This document shows, piece after piece, positions 9,916-21,117 of a stretch of DNA of 64,000 nucleotides. Within the stretch, counting starts at the first letter, position 1. Each line of letters begins with the position of its first letter. The notes beneath the pieces are model-generated. The model worked only from the letters and a program-made list of their open reading frames with translations, ran no database searches and had not been told where the DNA came from. The DNA comes from Onthophagus taurus (lineage: Eukaryota; Arthropoda; Insecta; Coleoptera; Scarabaeidae). The position numbers were made by a program, and so were the translations under genes. The DNA is taken from contig NC_091971.1 of the NCBI RefSeq assembly GCF_036711975.1, forward strand, positions 689,501-753,500. The letters run 5' to 3'.

Positions 9916-10890
9916 ATGTTAAATATTGGAGATGTACCAAAATTGGAAATTGGAATGCTGTGTAAATACCGTTCAGAAAGAGTTGCCATTCTTTCCAAAG
10001 TACAGACATGAATATCTTTTTGAAAATGAACTGAAAATTACTTGGTTTGAATCAAACTTTTCACAATCAAGGTATAATTTTGAACACATCAACATTGCAA
10101 GTAATGCTTGTACCATTATTGTTATATTATTGGCTGCAAAATGTTTTGAAAATAAAATTCACGTAAGATTAATTTTTAATGTATTAATTTTTTTCATCAC
10201 AATTTTTTTAGATGTTTGGCCCAGAGAAAGATATAAATTACTTCTTAGTAAAAGCATTCGGTGAATGTATTTTAGAAGGAAATGAAATTCATCAAAATTT
10301 AAAACAACGAGGTGCTTTAAGTAATGTTAATTTAACGGTTCCGGAAGGTATTAAACATTCAGGATTAAATAAACAATTAGGTCTTGTCGAATGGGTAAAT
10401 AAAGCATTTTTAAAATTATAACGCAACCCAACATACACCATTGTTTATGATTTTTAAGAAATGCAAATTACACATGCAACCCCTTGGTTTAACACTATAT
10501 AAAAACTTAAAGAAATGCTGGTTACAATGGTTAAGTTGCAATCTAAGTCAAAAACGTGAAGATCTCTACGTGGTACTAATTTCGGATTCAAGAAGTGTTT
10601 TATTCATATTAAATTCGACTTTGAATACGGTAAATTTAAGATTATTTGAATTAATCAAATTAAAAATATCGTTTTTAAGGTAACTTTAATAGATTCCCAT
10701 CAACATACGTTTGATAGAGGGGCTGTAATTGCGATTGCAACTCGGCATAAAATGAAACATCTTTGTAATTGGTTTGGAGATTTAATTTACAGTTGTTATA
10801 AATCAACACCTTTGTTATATGAATTATCCTTCTTGTATTTTAAAGGACAACGAGGAGGTAAATCGAAAAAAAAGCGATTAAAGGAAATTT
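9916..10890 (+). pseudogene. Broken gene of unrecognised family
   Basis: Codon-like sequence starts just after the divergent PUDP promoter, but no single frame runs through. One readable stretch (9932-10162) contains YRHEYLFENELKITWFES and HINIASNACTIIVILLAAKC. It joins in phase 0 across a 49 bp intron with good GT-AG signals to 10212-10421 (MFGPEKDINYFLVKAFGECI ... HSGLNKQLGLVEWVNKAF). Further coding-like blocks follow near 10680-10860 (TLIDSHQHTFDRGAVIAIAT and LCNWFGDLIYSCYKSTPLLY), interrupted by several stops and at least one frame change. The SNACT and DSHQH ... GAVIA blocks faintly suggest a cysteine-protease-like Cys/His pair; this is a weak guess. I do not recognise the family. It looks like a host gene that has decayed, or a diverged gene whose exons I cannot join. 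Confidence 0.45.
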
Positions 10891-11195
10891 AATTAAAACA
10901 ATGATAAAAAAATAGTAAAAGGTTATATTAGAAAAATAGTATTAGAAGAAAAAATTGTTCATCTAGGTTTTAAAAGGAATACATGCTGGAAGCTGGAAGG
11001 TCAACATGAAAATCAAATTTAACGCTAACGAGTGGAAAAATTGGATAAATTTAAATAATAATTTTTATTTTCTCCATTTTATATTGCTTCCTTTTTTGAG
11101 TATGTTTATGGATTTATTTATTTAATTATTTTTTTGGTGTGTATGTTTTTTGTCAAACATTTAAAATTAAGTTAATATTTAGAATTGCAAAGATT
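10891..11195. other. Intergenic, AT-rich
   Basis: Downstream of the broken gene there is AT-rich sequence containing ggttttaaaaggaatac and a short phrase ctggaagctggaaggtcaac near 10988. No gene or clear repeat seen. Confidence 0.4.
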
Positions 11196-11330
11196 AGAAA
11201 CATTCGGGTTGTGTCTTTGTGTCTCTTAAAACAGCTAAACCTGAATGTTTCTAGTTCTAGGTCTAGTGTTAGTTCTAGAGATAGTGTTAGTATAAAACTA
11301 GGAACTTAGAAACTTCAAAAACTAGAAACT
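11196..11330. repeat. Palindromic repeat family, diverged copy with tagttctag array
   Basis: gaaacattcgggtt and aacagctaaacctgaatgtttc form a diverged version of the palindrome. They are followed by ctagttctaggtctagtg and repeated agtgttag units, then ctaggaacttagaaactt. It lies directly next to the minisatellite at 11332. Confidence 0.7.
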
Positions 11331-11331
11331 T

Positions 11332-12065
11332 CAATTATAGCATCAAGGAATGTCGGTTTTCTTTTGAATACCAATTATAGCGTGAAGAAATGTTAGGATA
11401 GGTCAGTTTTGTTTGAAACGCTAATTATAACGTGAAGGAATGTTCGGATAGGTCAGTTTTGTTTTGATACCCTAATTATAGCGTGAAGGATGTCGGTTTA
11501 CTTTTGAACCCCAATTATAGCGTGAAGAAACTACAATCACAGCATGAAGGAATGTCGGTCTTCTTTTGAACCCCAATTATAGCGTGAAGAAACTCCAATT
11601 ATAGCGTGAAGGAATGTTAGGATAGGTCAGTTTTGTTTTGATACCCTAATTATAGCGTGAAGGAATGTCGGTTTTCTTTTGAACCCCAATTATAGCGTGA
11701 AGAAACTCCAATTATAGCGTGAAGGAATGTTAGGATAGGTCAGTTTTGTTTTGATACCCTAATTATAGCCTGAAGGAATGTCGGTTTTCTTTTGAACCCG
11801 AATTATAGCGTGAAGAAACTCCAATTATAGCGTGAAGGAATGTTAGGATAGGTCAGTTTTGTTTTGAAACCCTAATTATAGCGTGAAGGAATGTTAGGAT
11901 AGGTCAGTTTTGTTTTTATACCCTAATTATAGCGTGAAGGAATGTCGGTTTTTTTTGAAGGCCAATTTTAGCGTGAAGAAACTCCTATTATAGCGTGAAG
12001 GAATGTCGGTTTTCTTTTGAACCCTAATTATACCATGAAGGAATGTTAGATGAGGTCAGTTTTGT
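11332..12065. repeat. Minisatellite with mixed 22, 40 and 51 bp units
   Basis: Head-to-tail units all begin AATTATAGCGTGAAG. Three tails alternate: gaatgttaggataggtcag-ttttgttttgataccct (about 51 bp), gaatgtcggttttcttttgaacccc (about 40 bp) and aaactcc (about 22 bp). I count roughly 18 units. The order is partly regular: the short unit usually precedes the 51 bp unit, which is followed by the 40 bp unit. That indicates amplification of a higher-order block of about 113 bp. Confidence 0.9.
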
Positions 12066-12683
12066 TTACAAATGTCAATCAACCCGGAAAAAATATTGAA
12101 AAAACCAGAACTAGACTTAAAATAAGTGCATGGATGCATGATTTGCGCCAGTGAGCTGGCACCAATTTAATTTCATGTGAAAATAGCAAAAATCCATTTG
12201 CGCCAGTAATCATAGTGCCAATAAAGTTGACCGAACGTCTAGTTTTTGGCGCCAATAGTAGTAGATATTGGTATTGGTAAAGAAAACGAGCAACTGTATA
12301 AACGTGTTCGACCGTAAATGAAGCCTTGAAATTATGTCGAATAAAATAGTTCCCAATTTTGTCAAAAACTCGGCAAAGGCAAAAAAAAGAACTATACGCT
12401 ATGTGTATAAAAGTAAATACCACAAGGTTTTAAATTCGTTCGGAAGTGGTGCATTAGCTGACGATGTGCATAATTATGTATATTCATGGCATAGTTCTCT
12501 AATTAAAGTACTTGATGCACCTAGGTAATTTCAATCGACGATCGAACCCAGTACCTATGTTTATGTTATTTTTTTGTTAATAACATGAGGAGTTCCAAGG
12601 AGCACATTTGCATTACCACACTAATGACAGCACGAAGTACATCACTTGACGGCATTTTTGTTACTGTGCCAGTACATAATTAT

Positions 12684-14410
12684 AACTAGGGCACGGAACT
12701 TTTGTAACGAAACGACACGATTTCCCCCCTCCACTCGTTCTCAGCAGAAAATTTCATACAAAAGTTGTTCTAAATTAAATTCTAAAACAATTTTCTCAAT
12801 ACAAAATATATAAAAATATATATATAAAAATTTTTTTGAGGCTATGTTCTTAATTATTGATCAAATCAAAAATTTTTATTAACAACATTTGTTTAGAATT
12901 ACTTCAGGAACAGTGTTTGTTAATAAAATTTTTTGCTAACTTGAAATTTTAATTTCCCACTGAACAGTATGGTACAAAAATTAATATTTTTGAGGTTATA
13001 TCCTTATTGTTGATTTAATCAAAAAATGTTGTTAACAAAATTTGTTTAGAATTACTTCAGGAACAGTGTTTGTTAATACATTTTGTTGCTAACTTGAAAT
13101 TTTAATTTCCCTCTGAATAGTATGCTATCAAAATTAATTATCTCAATAATTATTGTTTTTATCAAAAAATGTTTTAAATAAAACTTGTTACAATTTCGAT
13201 TTTGAATCAATTATCTTAATAACAAAATTTTACATCTCTATTAATTAACCGTCTAAATGTAATTATGTATAAAAATGAAAATTAATATTTTGATGTTATC
13301 TCCTTAATTATTGATTAAATCAAAAAAATTTGTTAACAATATTTGTTAAGAATTGCAGCAGGAACAGTGTTTGTTAAAACAATTTTTTTCTAACTTGAAA
13401 TTTTAATTTCCCACTGAATAGTATGCTACAAAAATTAATATTTTTGAGGTTATATCCTTATTGTTGATTTAATCAAAAAATTTTGTTAACAAAATTTGTT
13501 TAGAATTATTTCAGGAACAGTGTTTGTTAATACAATTTTTTTCTAACTTGAAATTTTAATTTCCCTCTGAATAGTATGCTATCAAAATTAATTATCTCAA
13601 TAATTATTGTTTTTATCAAAAAATGTTTTAAATAAAACTTGTTTCAATTTCGATTTTGGATCAATTATCTTAATAAAAAAATTTACATCTCTATTAATTA
13701 AGCATCTAAGTATAATTATGTACAAAAAAAGGAAAAATTATTATTTTGAGCTTATCTCCTTAATTATTGATTAAATCAAAAAATTTTGTTAACAAAATTT
13801 GTTTAGAATTACTTCAGGAACAATGTTTGTTAATACAATTCTTTGCTAACTTGAAATTTTAATTTCCCACTGAACAGTATGGTACAAAAATTAATATTTT
13901 TGAGCTTATCTCCTTAATTATTGATTAAATCAAAAAAATTTGTTAACAAAATTTGTTTAGAATTACTTCAGGGACAGTGTTTGTTAATACAATTTTTTGC
14001 TATCTTGAAATTTTAATTTCCCTCTGAATAGTATGCTATCAAAATTAATTATCTCAATAATTATTGGTTTTATCAAAAAAATTTTTAAATAAAATTTGTT
14101 TCAATTTCGATTTTGAATCAATTATCTTAATAAAAAATTTTACATCTCTATTAATTAAGCATCTAAGTGTAATTATGTATAAAAGTGGAAAAATTATTAT
14201 TTTGAGGTTATCTCTTTAATTAATGATTAAATCAAAAAAAATTGTTGACAAAGTTTGTTTAGAATTGTTTCAGGAACAATTTTTGTTAAAATAATTTTTT
14301 TTTAACTTGAAATTTTAATTTCCCACTGAACAGTATGCTGTTTTTTTAATCAGAACGAGTGGAGGGGGGAAATCGTATCGTTTTGTTACAAAAGTTCCGT
14401 GCCCTAATTA
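12684..14410. mobile_element. Inner inverted-repeat element filled with satellite DNA
   Basis: The left terminal repeat (about 60 bp: actagggcacggaacttttg, then acgacacgatttcccccctc and cactcgttct) is mirrored at 14350-14410 (agaacgagtggagggggg through ttccgtgccct). TA and AT stretches flank both ends. The whole interior between the arms is tandem repeat. There is no coding sequence. Elements with terminal repeats and a tandem-repeat core are known among non-autonomous DNA transposons. Confidence 0.75.
12790..14335. repeat. Satellite-like tandem array, alternating about 152 and 303 bp spacing
   Basis: The block caggaacagtgtttgttaa recurs seven times, with small changes, near 12909, 13062, 13365, 13518, 13820, 13972 and 14274. 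Spacings alternate between about 152 and about 303 bp, so the higher-order unit is about 455 bp. Other shared phrases are aacttgaaattttaatttcc, ctgaacagtatg and atctcaataattattg. The array sits inside the inverted-repeat element at 12684-14410. Confidence 0.85.
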
Positions 14411-14489
14411 TAACATTTATGTGGAAACAACTGAACTGGCTTCTTACTGGCGCCAGTAATCCATGCATGTAGAAACGTGGCCTTAGAAG

Positions 14490-14515
14490 TAGAATGTTTC
14501 GGGTTTAGCCTTGCA
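14490..14515. repeat. Half copy of the palindromic repeat
   Basis: gaatgtttcgggtttagcc is one arm of the palindromic family without its partner. It sits just outside the outer end of the nested element. Confidence 0.5.
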
Positions 14516-14644
14516 TTTTCAGACAATTTTTTATTTATATGTTTTGTGTATATAACGTATCACAAATAATAATATTTATTAGAATTAGTATGTATTGGTC
14601 CGATAGTGACGTCATTTCCTGGTTTATAAGAGATGTGCATTATT

Positions 14645-15345
14645 GTTTTGCATATATATACTATCTCCTATATCGCTGACTCCCTATCTAAGCAATGAGT
14701 GGCGAGCGTTTCCATCAAAAGCAGACGGAATGATATATGTTTTGTCTTTGTCGTGCCCCCATATCGCGAAGGCGCTTGCGCGAATCGTAAATTTTTAAGA
14801 GTTTGAAGTGTTTCGCGCGTATTTTATGCAGCTTTGAAATGCAATTATTGTAGATAGTTGACTTTAATTATAAATTATCGTAGATGCATCAAATAAATTA
14901 GAATATATGTACTTTTGTGTGAAATTGACGTTGAATATTGCTTTAAATATCAACTTTATGTAGGTTGTTCATTAAACATTATATTCTTTACTTTTGTTTA
15001 GGCAACCCAAATAACAAACCAAATTTTATGTAACCATGACAATTTTGTCGATTTCAAATGTTATAAATAAAACAAGAAGCCATTATTGTATTAGATTTTA
15101 GGTTATGTTTATGTCAAACATTTATTTGGTGTTTTATAAACATCAAGGTCATCAACTGCTATTAATTTTTAATTCACCGTCCAATAAGATAAAAGCGTAC
15201 TCACCACGTGTTCACGCATGTCTCTTGTGTAGACGGGGGCACGACAGACACAGATATATATATATCTGCACTCTAATGTTTACACTCTTTTGCTGCCTTA
15301 GTCAGCGATATAGCAGATAGTATATATATGTTGTTTTGCAAGTAA
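14645..15345. repeat. Imperfect inverted repeat, possible old DNA element
   Basis: tgttttgcatatatatacta then tctcctatatcgctgact at 14654-14692 is mirrored at 15299-15340 (agtcagcgatatagcagata, then gtatatatatgttgttttgc). A second pair inside, tcgtgcccccatat at about 14752 and gggggcacgacag at about 15235, keeps the same order. No coding frame lies in the roughly 600 bp between. It looks like a decayed element with arms of about 100 bp. Confidence 0.55.
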
Positions 15346-15972
15346 AGCAACCAAATATACAAAATCGGTAATGTGTAATTCTACATTATCGACAATTCCC
15401 GTACAAACCATAAATTTTAATCAAAACGGATTTATTGTAAAAGAAAACAGTAATAGAATAAAACTAATATTTATTTATTTTTTTATCATTTATAAATTGT
15501 ATAAAGTGTAAATAAACTAGTAGTTAATTAATGTACAGAGTTGCTATTTATTTTCCAAAGTCTAATAAAAAAAAAAGTATTCAATTTTTTCTCTTTTTTA
15601 CAAACAGATTCTCTTTTTAGATTTGAATCTTTATATAAATTTTAACCTTACTTATTAAGAGTTTTTTTTTCATTTAAATTTATACAAGTTCGCAAAAATA
15701 TCTACGTTAACTAACCAATAATTAATTAATAATCACTCGGTATGTACAAATATCCTAACGAAAAAATGGGGTTCACTTTCATTGTCCCCCCTTTTTTTTC
15801 TATCGTATGGGTACCATCTAATAATAAGGGGGTACCCAACGCACGATTTTCTTGTATTTTTTTTTATTTTAAGAAAATCGAAACGATCACGAAAGAAACG
15901 AGAGAGAAAAAGAGCTAGAAAGCGTCTATTTTTTTATAATGTTTCAGATGAAAACAAAGTTTCTAGTGAATG
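15346..15972. other. 3' flank of DCUN1D, no gene seen
   Basis: AT-rich with several T runs. A palindromic-looking ggtacc pair (gggtaccatctaataataag then ggggtaccc) sits at 15808-15838, and an A/G-rich stretch (gaaagaaacgagagagaaaa) at 15891. It probably includes the DCUN1D 3' UTR. No RNA gene recognised. Confidence 0.4.
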
Positions 15973-16810
15973 CTAGTCCTGACTCGTACTGTGAGGCTGC
16001 TCCTCCTTGGTTCTTGTACTTGCCCACTCCACGAAATCATCAATTAAAACAGGCCACGCGCCTTCTTCATCATAATTACTCATATCATCTGCTATTTGAC
16101 CGGCAAAATCTAATAAAAGGTTCCATGTATCTTTTGGTATTGATCGTTTGTGATGTTCCTATATTAAAAAATTTAAAATAATTTTTTTTATTATAAAATT
16201 AACTTACCTGTAAAAAAGTACACCAAAGATCAAGAAATTTAAACCTCCCTTTAAGTACAATATTCCAATAAGCTATAGCCATATCAAGATCAAGTCCTTT
16301 TTGACCAGGATTTTTGGCATAATTAAAAGTAAATTGATAAAAATCTTTAAACTTGTAACTATCCCTAAGTTCATTTTCAAGGCTAGAAAATCTTCCTTTT
16401 AATTTATCGATTCCGTCACAGCCCATTTCAATCATTCCGTTCATAAATTCTTCCCTTGTGAATTCACATTGTGTGGCCGCTTTGAATTTCCACGCGATAA
16501 TCAAGACTAATTTTGACTCGGGTGTCAATTCGAGATCATCGAGGAACTTCATTATACCGTCTGCTGTTATTTTATCGGGTTCTGCTGGGTCTCTATATCG
16601 ACCGTAAAGCGAATCCAATTTTTTTCTGTCTACGTTTCTCGGTTCTTTATAATAAGCTTCTGGATTTTGAAAGTAATTGTCGCTAGCCAAATCCAACTTC
16701 CAATCATTTTGAGCCAAACAGAAGATTGCCGTATTCTCCCCAGTTTGAGTGAACGATATAAATTTCTTCACTTTTTCTTTTTGAGATGATTTTAATTTGT
16801 GCTGTAACAT
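15973..16810 (-). CDS. DCUN1D1: DCN1-like protein (cullin neddylation scaffold)
   Basis: Two exons, 16810-16208 and 16158-15973, joined in phase 0 across a 49 bp intron; 262 residues against 259 for human DCUN1D1/2. It is a scaffold-type E3 that binds cullin and UBC12 and promotes NEDD8 attachment. The N-terminal UBA-like domain covers about residues 8-45 ([20 protein letters not shown], with [20 protein letters not shown] after it). The PONY/DCUN1 domain runs from about 62 to 248, with [40 protein letters not shown] and, across the splice, [39 protein letters not shown] follows. Human has two close paralogues (1 and 2); insects usually have one gene for the pair, so the symbol covers both. 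It is divergent from EARS2. Confidence 0.94.
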
Positions 16811-17553
16811 GTAAGTGAATAATAATAATTAACGATTAATAACTAATTCGATACACTAGTTGTAAATTAACAACAACGGATTATTTTTTTTAAGGTTATA
16901 ATACATTTGACAGATGACAAAAGATTTTGATTTTTTATAACAATCAAAAAAAAATTTACGTTGATTTCGTTTGGTATGATTGTTGTTTAGTTATTTACCA
17001 TTTCTATATGAGATATAAACGGGGATTTAGCTCGGTGTGATGAGTAAAAAAACGAGTCAAAACAAATACATTCTTCAAGAATAACAAAAATTAACCTCTA
17101 AAATTAACATTCGGTCAATGATACCACCTCCGTAAATGTTACGAGACCTTTTTTTGACATCCTGGTTACTTTTTATTTTTTTTAAATTGTTTTAAAACAT
17201 CCGAAATTAATTATTTTTTTAAAATAATTTTAAGTATTAATAACAAATAAAGCTTTATTTTTATACGTTATTTTATTTCGGTTATTTTTTTTTCTCGTCC
17301 AATAAAATATAAAAATGGAAGCGACAACAGCACCATCTCTTTGTTAGAAGTGTAATAAAAAATAAATTGACATATTTAAATAATATAATTTTAGATTAAT
17401 TAACATTTCAAATGTAAATATAACTGTAATAATTAAGATAAACAATTTACTTATTGTAATAAATAAAATATATAACATTTTTTTCTTTTTTTTATTACTA
17501 CCCATTTAAGTATTTATCAAAAATAAGACATAACCTAACTTTTCAAAGGAATA
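16811..17553. promoter_or_regulatory. Divergent promoter region of DCUN1D and EARS2
   Basis: 743 bp between start codons. It contains taaggttataataca near 16889 close to the DCUN1D start and cataacctaacttttc near 17530 close to the EARS2 start. These are inward-facing copies of the AGGTTA motif seen at other promoters. A tRNA-like opening (ggggatttagctc) at about 17021 is not followed by a tRNA. The rest is AT-rich. Function inferred from layout. Confidence 0.4.
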
Positions 17554-19402
17554 ATGTGTTATAATAAAATACTTTTTAAAACTAAATCAATTAATTTTAG
17601 TACATTTAAACAGTATTATTCGCAACAAAACGTGCGAGTGCGTTTCGCCCCCAGTCCAACAGGTTAATTTCTAACCTCAAATTGAAAGAAATCTTACAAG
17701 TAACAAAATGAAATTATAATTTAAACATTTCAGGTTTCCTTCATTTAGGAGGATTACGCACAGCGTTATATAACCATTTGTTTGCTAAAAAACATCAAGG
17801 AAAATTTATTTTAAGAATAGAAGATACCGACCAAACTAGAATTGTTGAGGGTGCGTCCGATCAATTGTATAAAGATTTAATATGGAGCGGTATTGAAATT
17901 GATGAGGGACCACACACTGGAGGTGAATTTGGTCCGTATGTTCAATCAAAAAGAACTGATTTATATAGGTTTGTTCATGTATTTACTTTTTGTTTTAATT
18001 TTAATATTATTATGATAAAAACGTAGAGAACAAATTGAGGTTTTATTAAAGAATGGTTCTGCCTATCGTTGTTTTTGTACAAATAAGCGATTAGAATTAC
18101 TGCGAAAGGAGGCGGTAAGAACCAGACAAATACCAAAATATGATAATCGATGTCAACACCTCACAGAAAATGAGATTTCCAAAAAGATATCTTCTGGAGA
18201 ATCTTTTTGTATTCGATTTAAAGTAAGAATTAAGGATTATAAGTTTATTGATACTAATTTTATAAAAAGCTTTTAAAAGGTTATGAAAAATTCAATGATT
18301 TAATTTACGGTGACATTGTTTATGATATAACATTAAATGAAGGTGATCCAATTGTTATAAAATCGGATGGTTTTCCAACGTATCATTTTGCAAATGTAGT
18401 TGATGATCACTTAATGGGTATTACTCATGTTTTGAGAGGTGTAGAATGGCAAATATCGACTACAAAACATTTATTAATGTACAGGTTAGAAAAAAGTGAT
18501 TTATACATTTTTAATGAATACAAAAACAAATAATTAAATTAGAGCTTTTGGATGGCGACCACCTTTATATGGCCATTTACCTTTATTAATTAACGCGGAT
18601 GGGACTAAATTAAGTAAAAGACAAGGTGATATCAAAATATCGAGTTACAGAGAAAATGGGATTTTACCTCAGGCTTTAATTAATTATATTACATGTTCCG
18701 GTGGTGGTTTTAAAAGAGATTTAGAACAAAATATTAAACCGAAATGTTTTACTATGAAAGAACTTACGGACCAGGTAAAAATTAAAAATGATTATTTTAA
18801 TTTAATCAAATTTTAATGCATTTTAGTTTAATTTGGAAAATATAAATGTGTCATCAGGAAAATTAATGCCAGAACGGTTATTGGAATATAATCGTTTAGA
18901 AATTGAAAGAAAACTCAAAATTCCTGAAGAACAACAAAAATTATGCGACGTTTTAAAGAATTTAATCAAAGAAACTTTAATTGATCAAAAATCGAAAATA
19001 ACGTTACAACTAGATGATGATCATATTAAAAAAATTCTTACATGGTCTGTAAATAGAATAAATAAATTATCTGATCTTGTATCGAAAGATTTAAATTTTT
19101 TGTGGATAATTCCATCGCACGATGTTCGTTTTGATTCGAAAGAAATGGAACGAGTTAGTAAATTACAATCAATTTTGAATGAAAACGATGATGGAAGTTT
19201 CGTTAAAGAAAATCTCGAAATTCTTTTAAAACGATTTTCTCAAGATAACGATTACGACTATAAGAGATTTATGAAATTGTTACGAACAATTTTAAGTGGT
19301 TTAAAAGAAGGACCTGGAGTTGGGGAAATGATGGAAATTTTAGGCAAGGAAAATACGTTACATAGAATTGATAATTTTTTAAATCATAATAAAATAAAGT
19401 GA
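17554..19402 (+). CDS. EARS2: Mitochondrial glutamyl-tRNA synthetase
   Basis: Six exons: 17554-17662, 17734-17968, 18027-18222, 18270-18484, 18543-18774, 18827-19402; 520 residues (human 523). It is a class I aminoacyl-tRNA synthetase that charges mitochondrial tRNA-Glu. A basic, acid-free presequence ([20 protein letters not shown]) precedes [20 protein letters not shown], the HIGH-type motif (HLGG, about residues 40-43). Next come [40 protein letters not shown] and [15 protein letters not shown]. The KMSKS-type loop is [10 protein letters not shown] (about 272-281). The C-terminal anticodon-binding region is alpha-helical and less conserved. The motif set is that of bacterial-type GluRS, as expected for the mitochondrial enzyme. 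All introns are under about 75 bp. Confidence 0.95.
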
Positions 19403-19561
19403 TTTATTTAAAAAATTGTTTTGTTTTACTTTTTACTTAGTATTTTAATAAAGAAATTTGTTAGAGCGCGTGAAATGACATAATTTAGTGATATTTAGAC
19501 ATTATCAAATTTGAAGTTGGTATGTCATAACAAATGTCATTTATCATATTTATCTGTCACT

Positions 19562-20115
19562 AATTCATAGATGGCTCTCATCACATGATTACGTTTAATT
19601 TAATAATTTGATTATTTTAAATTATATATTTTTTATATTACGTAAATTCTGAAGAATTAAATCGTGTAAATTATTTATATTAAAACCTCATCTATAGTAG
19701 TTTGGTTAATTTATTATTTTATTTATTGAGTGATGTTATTCATAGATTACAGATGGCTCTCATCTCAGCGATTACATTTAATAATTTAATTGGTTTAATT
19801 TTTCTTATATTTCGTATAATATTAAAGAATTAAAATGTTTTAAATATTTACATTATAATCTTATCTACTGTAGTTTGTTTAATTTATTATTTTATTTATT
19901 GAGTAATGTTACTCATTGATCACAGATGGCTCTCACCCCAGTTAATTTATTAATTAATTTAATTATTTAATAATTAATTGATTAAGAATTATATATTCTT
20001 TATATTATTTTAAAGAATTAAATCGTTTACATTATTTACATTAAAATCTCATTGCTATTTTAAATTTGTTTTAAAGTTGTGTTAATAGATGACTCTGAAA
20101 TCACATTTTTGATTA
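19562..20115. repeat. Tandem repeat, about 165-182 bp unit, three to four copies
   Basis: agatggctctca begins units at about 19570, 19752 and 19924, and a diverged copy (agatgactctgaaatcac) begins near 20090. Units share tatattattttaaagaatta, aaaatctcatctatagtagt and ttaatttattattttattta. Spacings shrink from 182 to about 165 bp. It lies between the convergent ends of EARS2 and the unrecognised gene at 20632. Confidence 0.75.
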
Positions 20116-20631
20116 AAAACTTGTTAATTATAATAATTAAATAAAGTTGTTAAAAACTGTTAGGTAAAGTGTTAAATAATACAAAAAAAATAATTAAACG
20201 TTAATTCAATATAACATTGTTTTTTTATTATCACAATAAAAAAGAACCAGTTAACCACAAATCGATGACGTATCCGTTAATTTTTAAATAAATTTTATTG
20301 ATAACAATAGGAATCACATTTTTTATATTATTTGGCGATAAAAATAAGATGAAGTTAATGCTTTGTCTAAGTCCAAGTGCTCGATAAATAATTCGGTGTT
20401 TTATAATTTGATGGGGAATCACATTGGGTCATAATGAAAAATCCGGTTAGATAAAAAAGGATTGTTTAAAGTTTATTGTATGGCAATAAATAAAATTTAT
20501 TGTAGGGATATAATAAATAATAGCGTCATGGAAATCACAGCCAAAAAAGAACTTTGGCGATACATTTAAATAATACTTATTGACTAGATTAATTTAATGC
20601 AAATAAAATTATTAATTTAATTAATTAATAA
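20116..20631. other. 3' flank of the unrecognised gene, AT-rich
   Basis: Two stretches, gaatcacattttttatatt near 20311 and gggaatcacattgggtcata near 20413, share gaatcaca. Otherwise it is AT-rich without a gene. Confidence 0.35.
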
Positions 20632-21117
20632 TTAACGTTTTTTATGAATTTTTAAATTTGCTATGCTAATTTCGTAGTAAGGAACATTAATTTTTCGACT
20701 ATATCCTAAATGAATTGACGATTGATTATTTAAATTAACAACGTTGTTAACAGAAACACTATTTTTCGTTGCACAGAAGCTTTTTTCTTCTAACTTTCCT
20801 TGAACTTTTTGAAAAATCTTTCCATTATTTCCAACATATTGAATATTTCTTTCATCGAAGTGGTCGCCCAACTCAATGTAACCATTATTTCCAACGTAAT
20901 TTATCCTACCACAACCACTTTGAACCGAAACTTTACATCCATCACCAACAATTTTAATACAACCATCGTTACGAAACACATTAATCGTACACAAATTTCC
21001 AATCACTTTTATTACGGAAACATTCTCCGAAATTGTAACTGACTGTGAATTACCAACAAATTTATTTGAGGATGATTTTTTTTCGTACGAAGATACTCGA
21101 TCTGTTGGCACAACCAT
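20632..21117 (-). CDS. Unrecognised 161-residue protein with beta-solenoid-like repeats
   Basis: A single uninterrupted frame. I do not recognise the family. From about residue 25 to 105 the chain repeats at roughly 10-11 residue steps with alternating hydrophobics and Gly/Asn turns: SVTISENVSVIKVIGNLCTI, NVFRNDGCIKIVGDGCKVSV, QSGCGRINYVGNNGYIELGD, then NIQYVGNNGKIFQ. The pattern (V/I-x-V-x-G-N/D) suggests a right-handed beta-helix or solenoid. Four cysteines fall at similar turn positions. There is no signal peptide, membrane segment or catalytic motif I can name. The N-terminus is Ser/Lys-rich and the C-terminus ends IANLKIHKKR. Gly-Asn periodicity over the whole frame makes a chance ORF unlikely. 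The opposite strand has open frames here, which I take as shadows. Confidence 0.65.
   Translation of the reverse strand: MVVPTDRVSSYEKKSSSNKFVGNSQSVTISENVSVIKVIGNLCTINVFRNDGCIKIVGDGCKVSVQSGCGRINYVGNNGYIELGDHFDERNIQYVGNNGKIFQKVQGKLEEKSFCATKNSVSVNNVVNLNNQSSIHLGYSRKINVPYYEISIANLKIHKKR

Larger units (their letters stand above)
12127..14470. mobile_element. Outer inverted-repeat DNA element carrying a nested element
   Basis: The left end tgcatggatgcatg with ttgcgccagtgagctggc is matched in inverted orientation by the right end ctggcttcttactggcgc then cagtaatccatgcatgt. A GCGCCAGT motif also repeats inside the left part (12195-12260). Between 12127 and about 12683 lies element DNA without a recognisable gene; the rest is a second element. 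I infer a non-autonomous DNA transposon split by a later insertion. The superfamily is unknown. Confidence 0.6.

Noticed and set aside
12079-12528. Two overlapping open frames of 64 and 114 codons inside the nested element
   Set aside because: They lie within repeat DNA, resemble no transposase and overlap on opposite strands.
17020-17090. tRNA-like start ggggatttagctc
   Set aside because: No anticodon stem, TpsiC arm or B box follows at the right distance, and no acceptor-stem partner is present.
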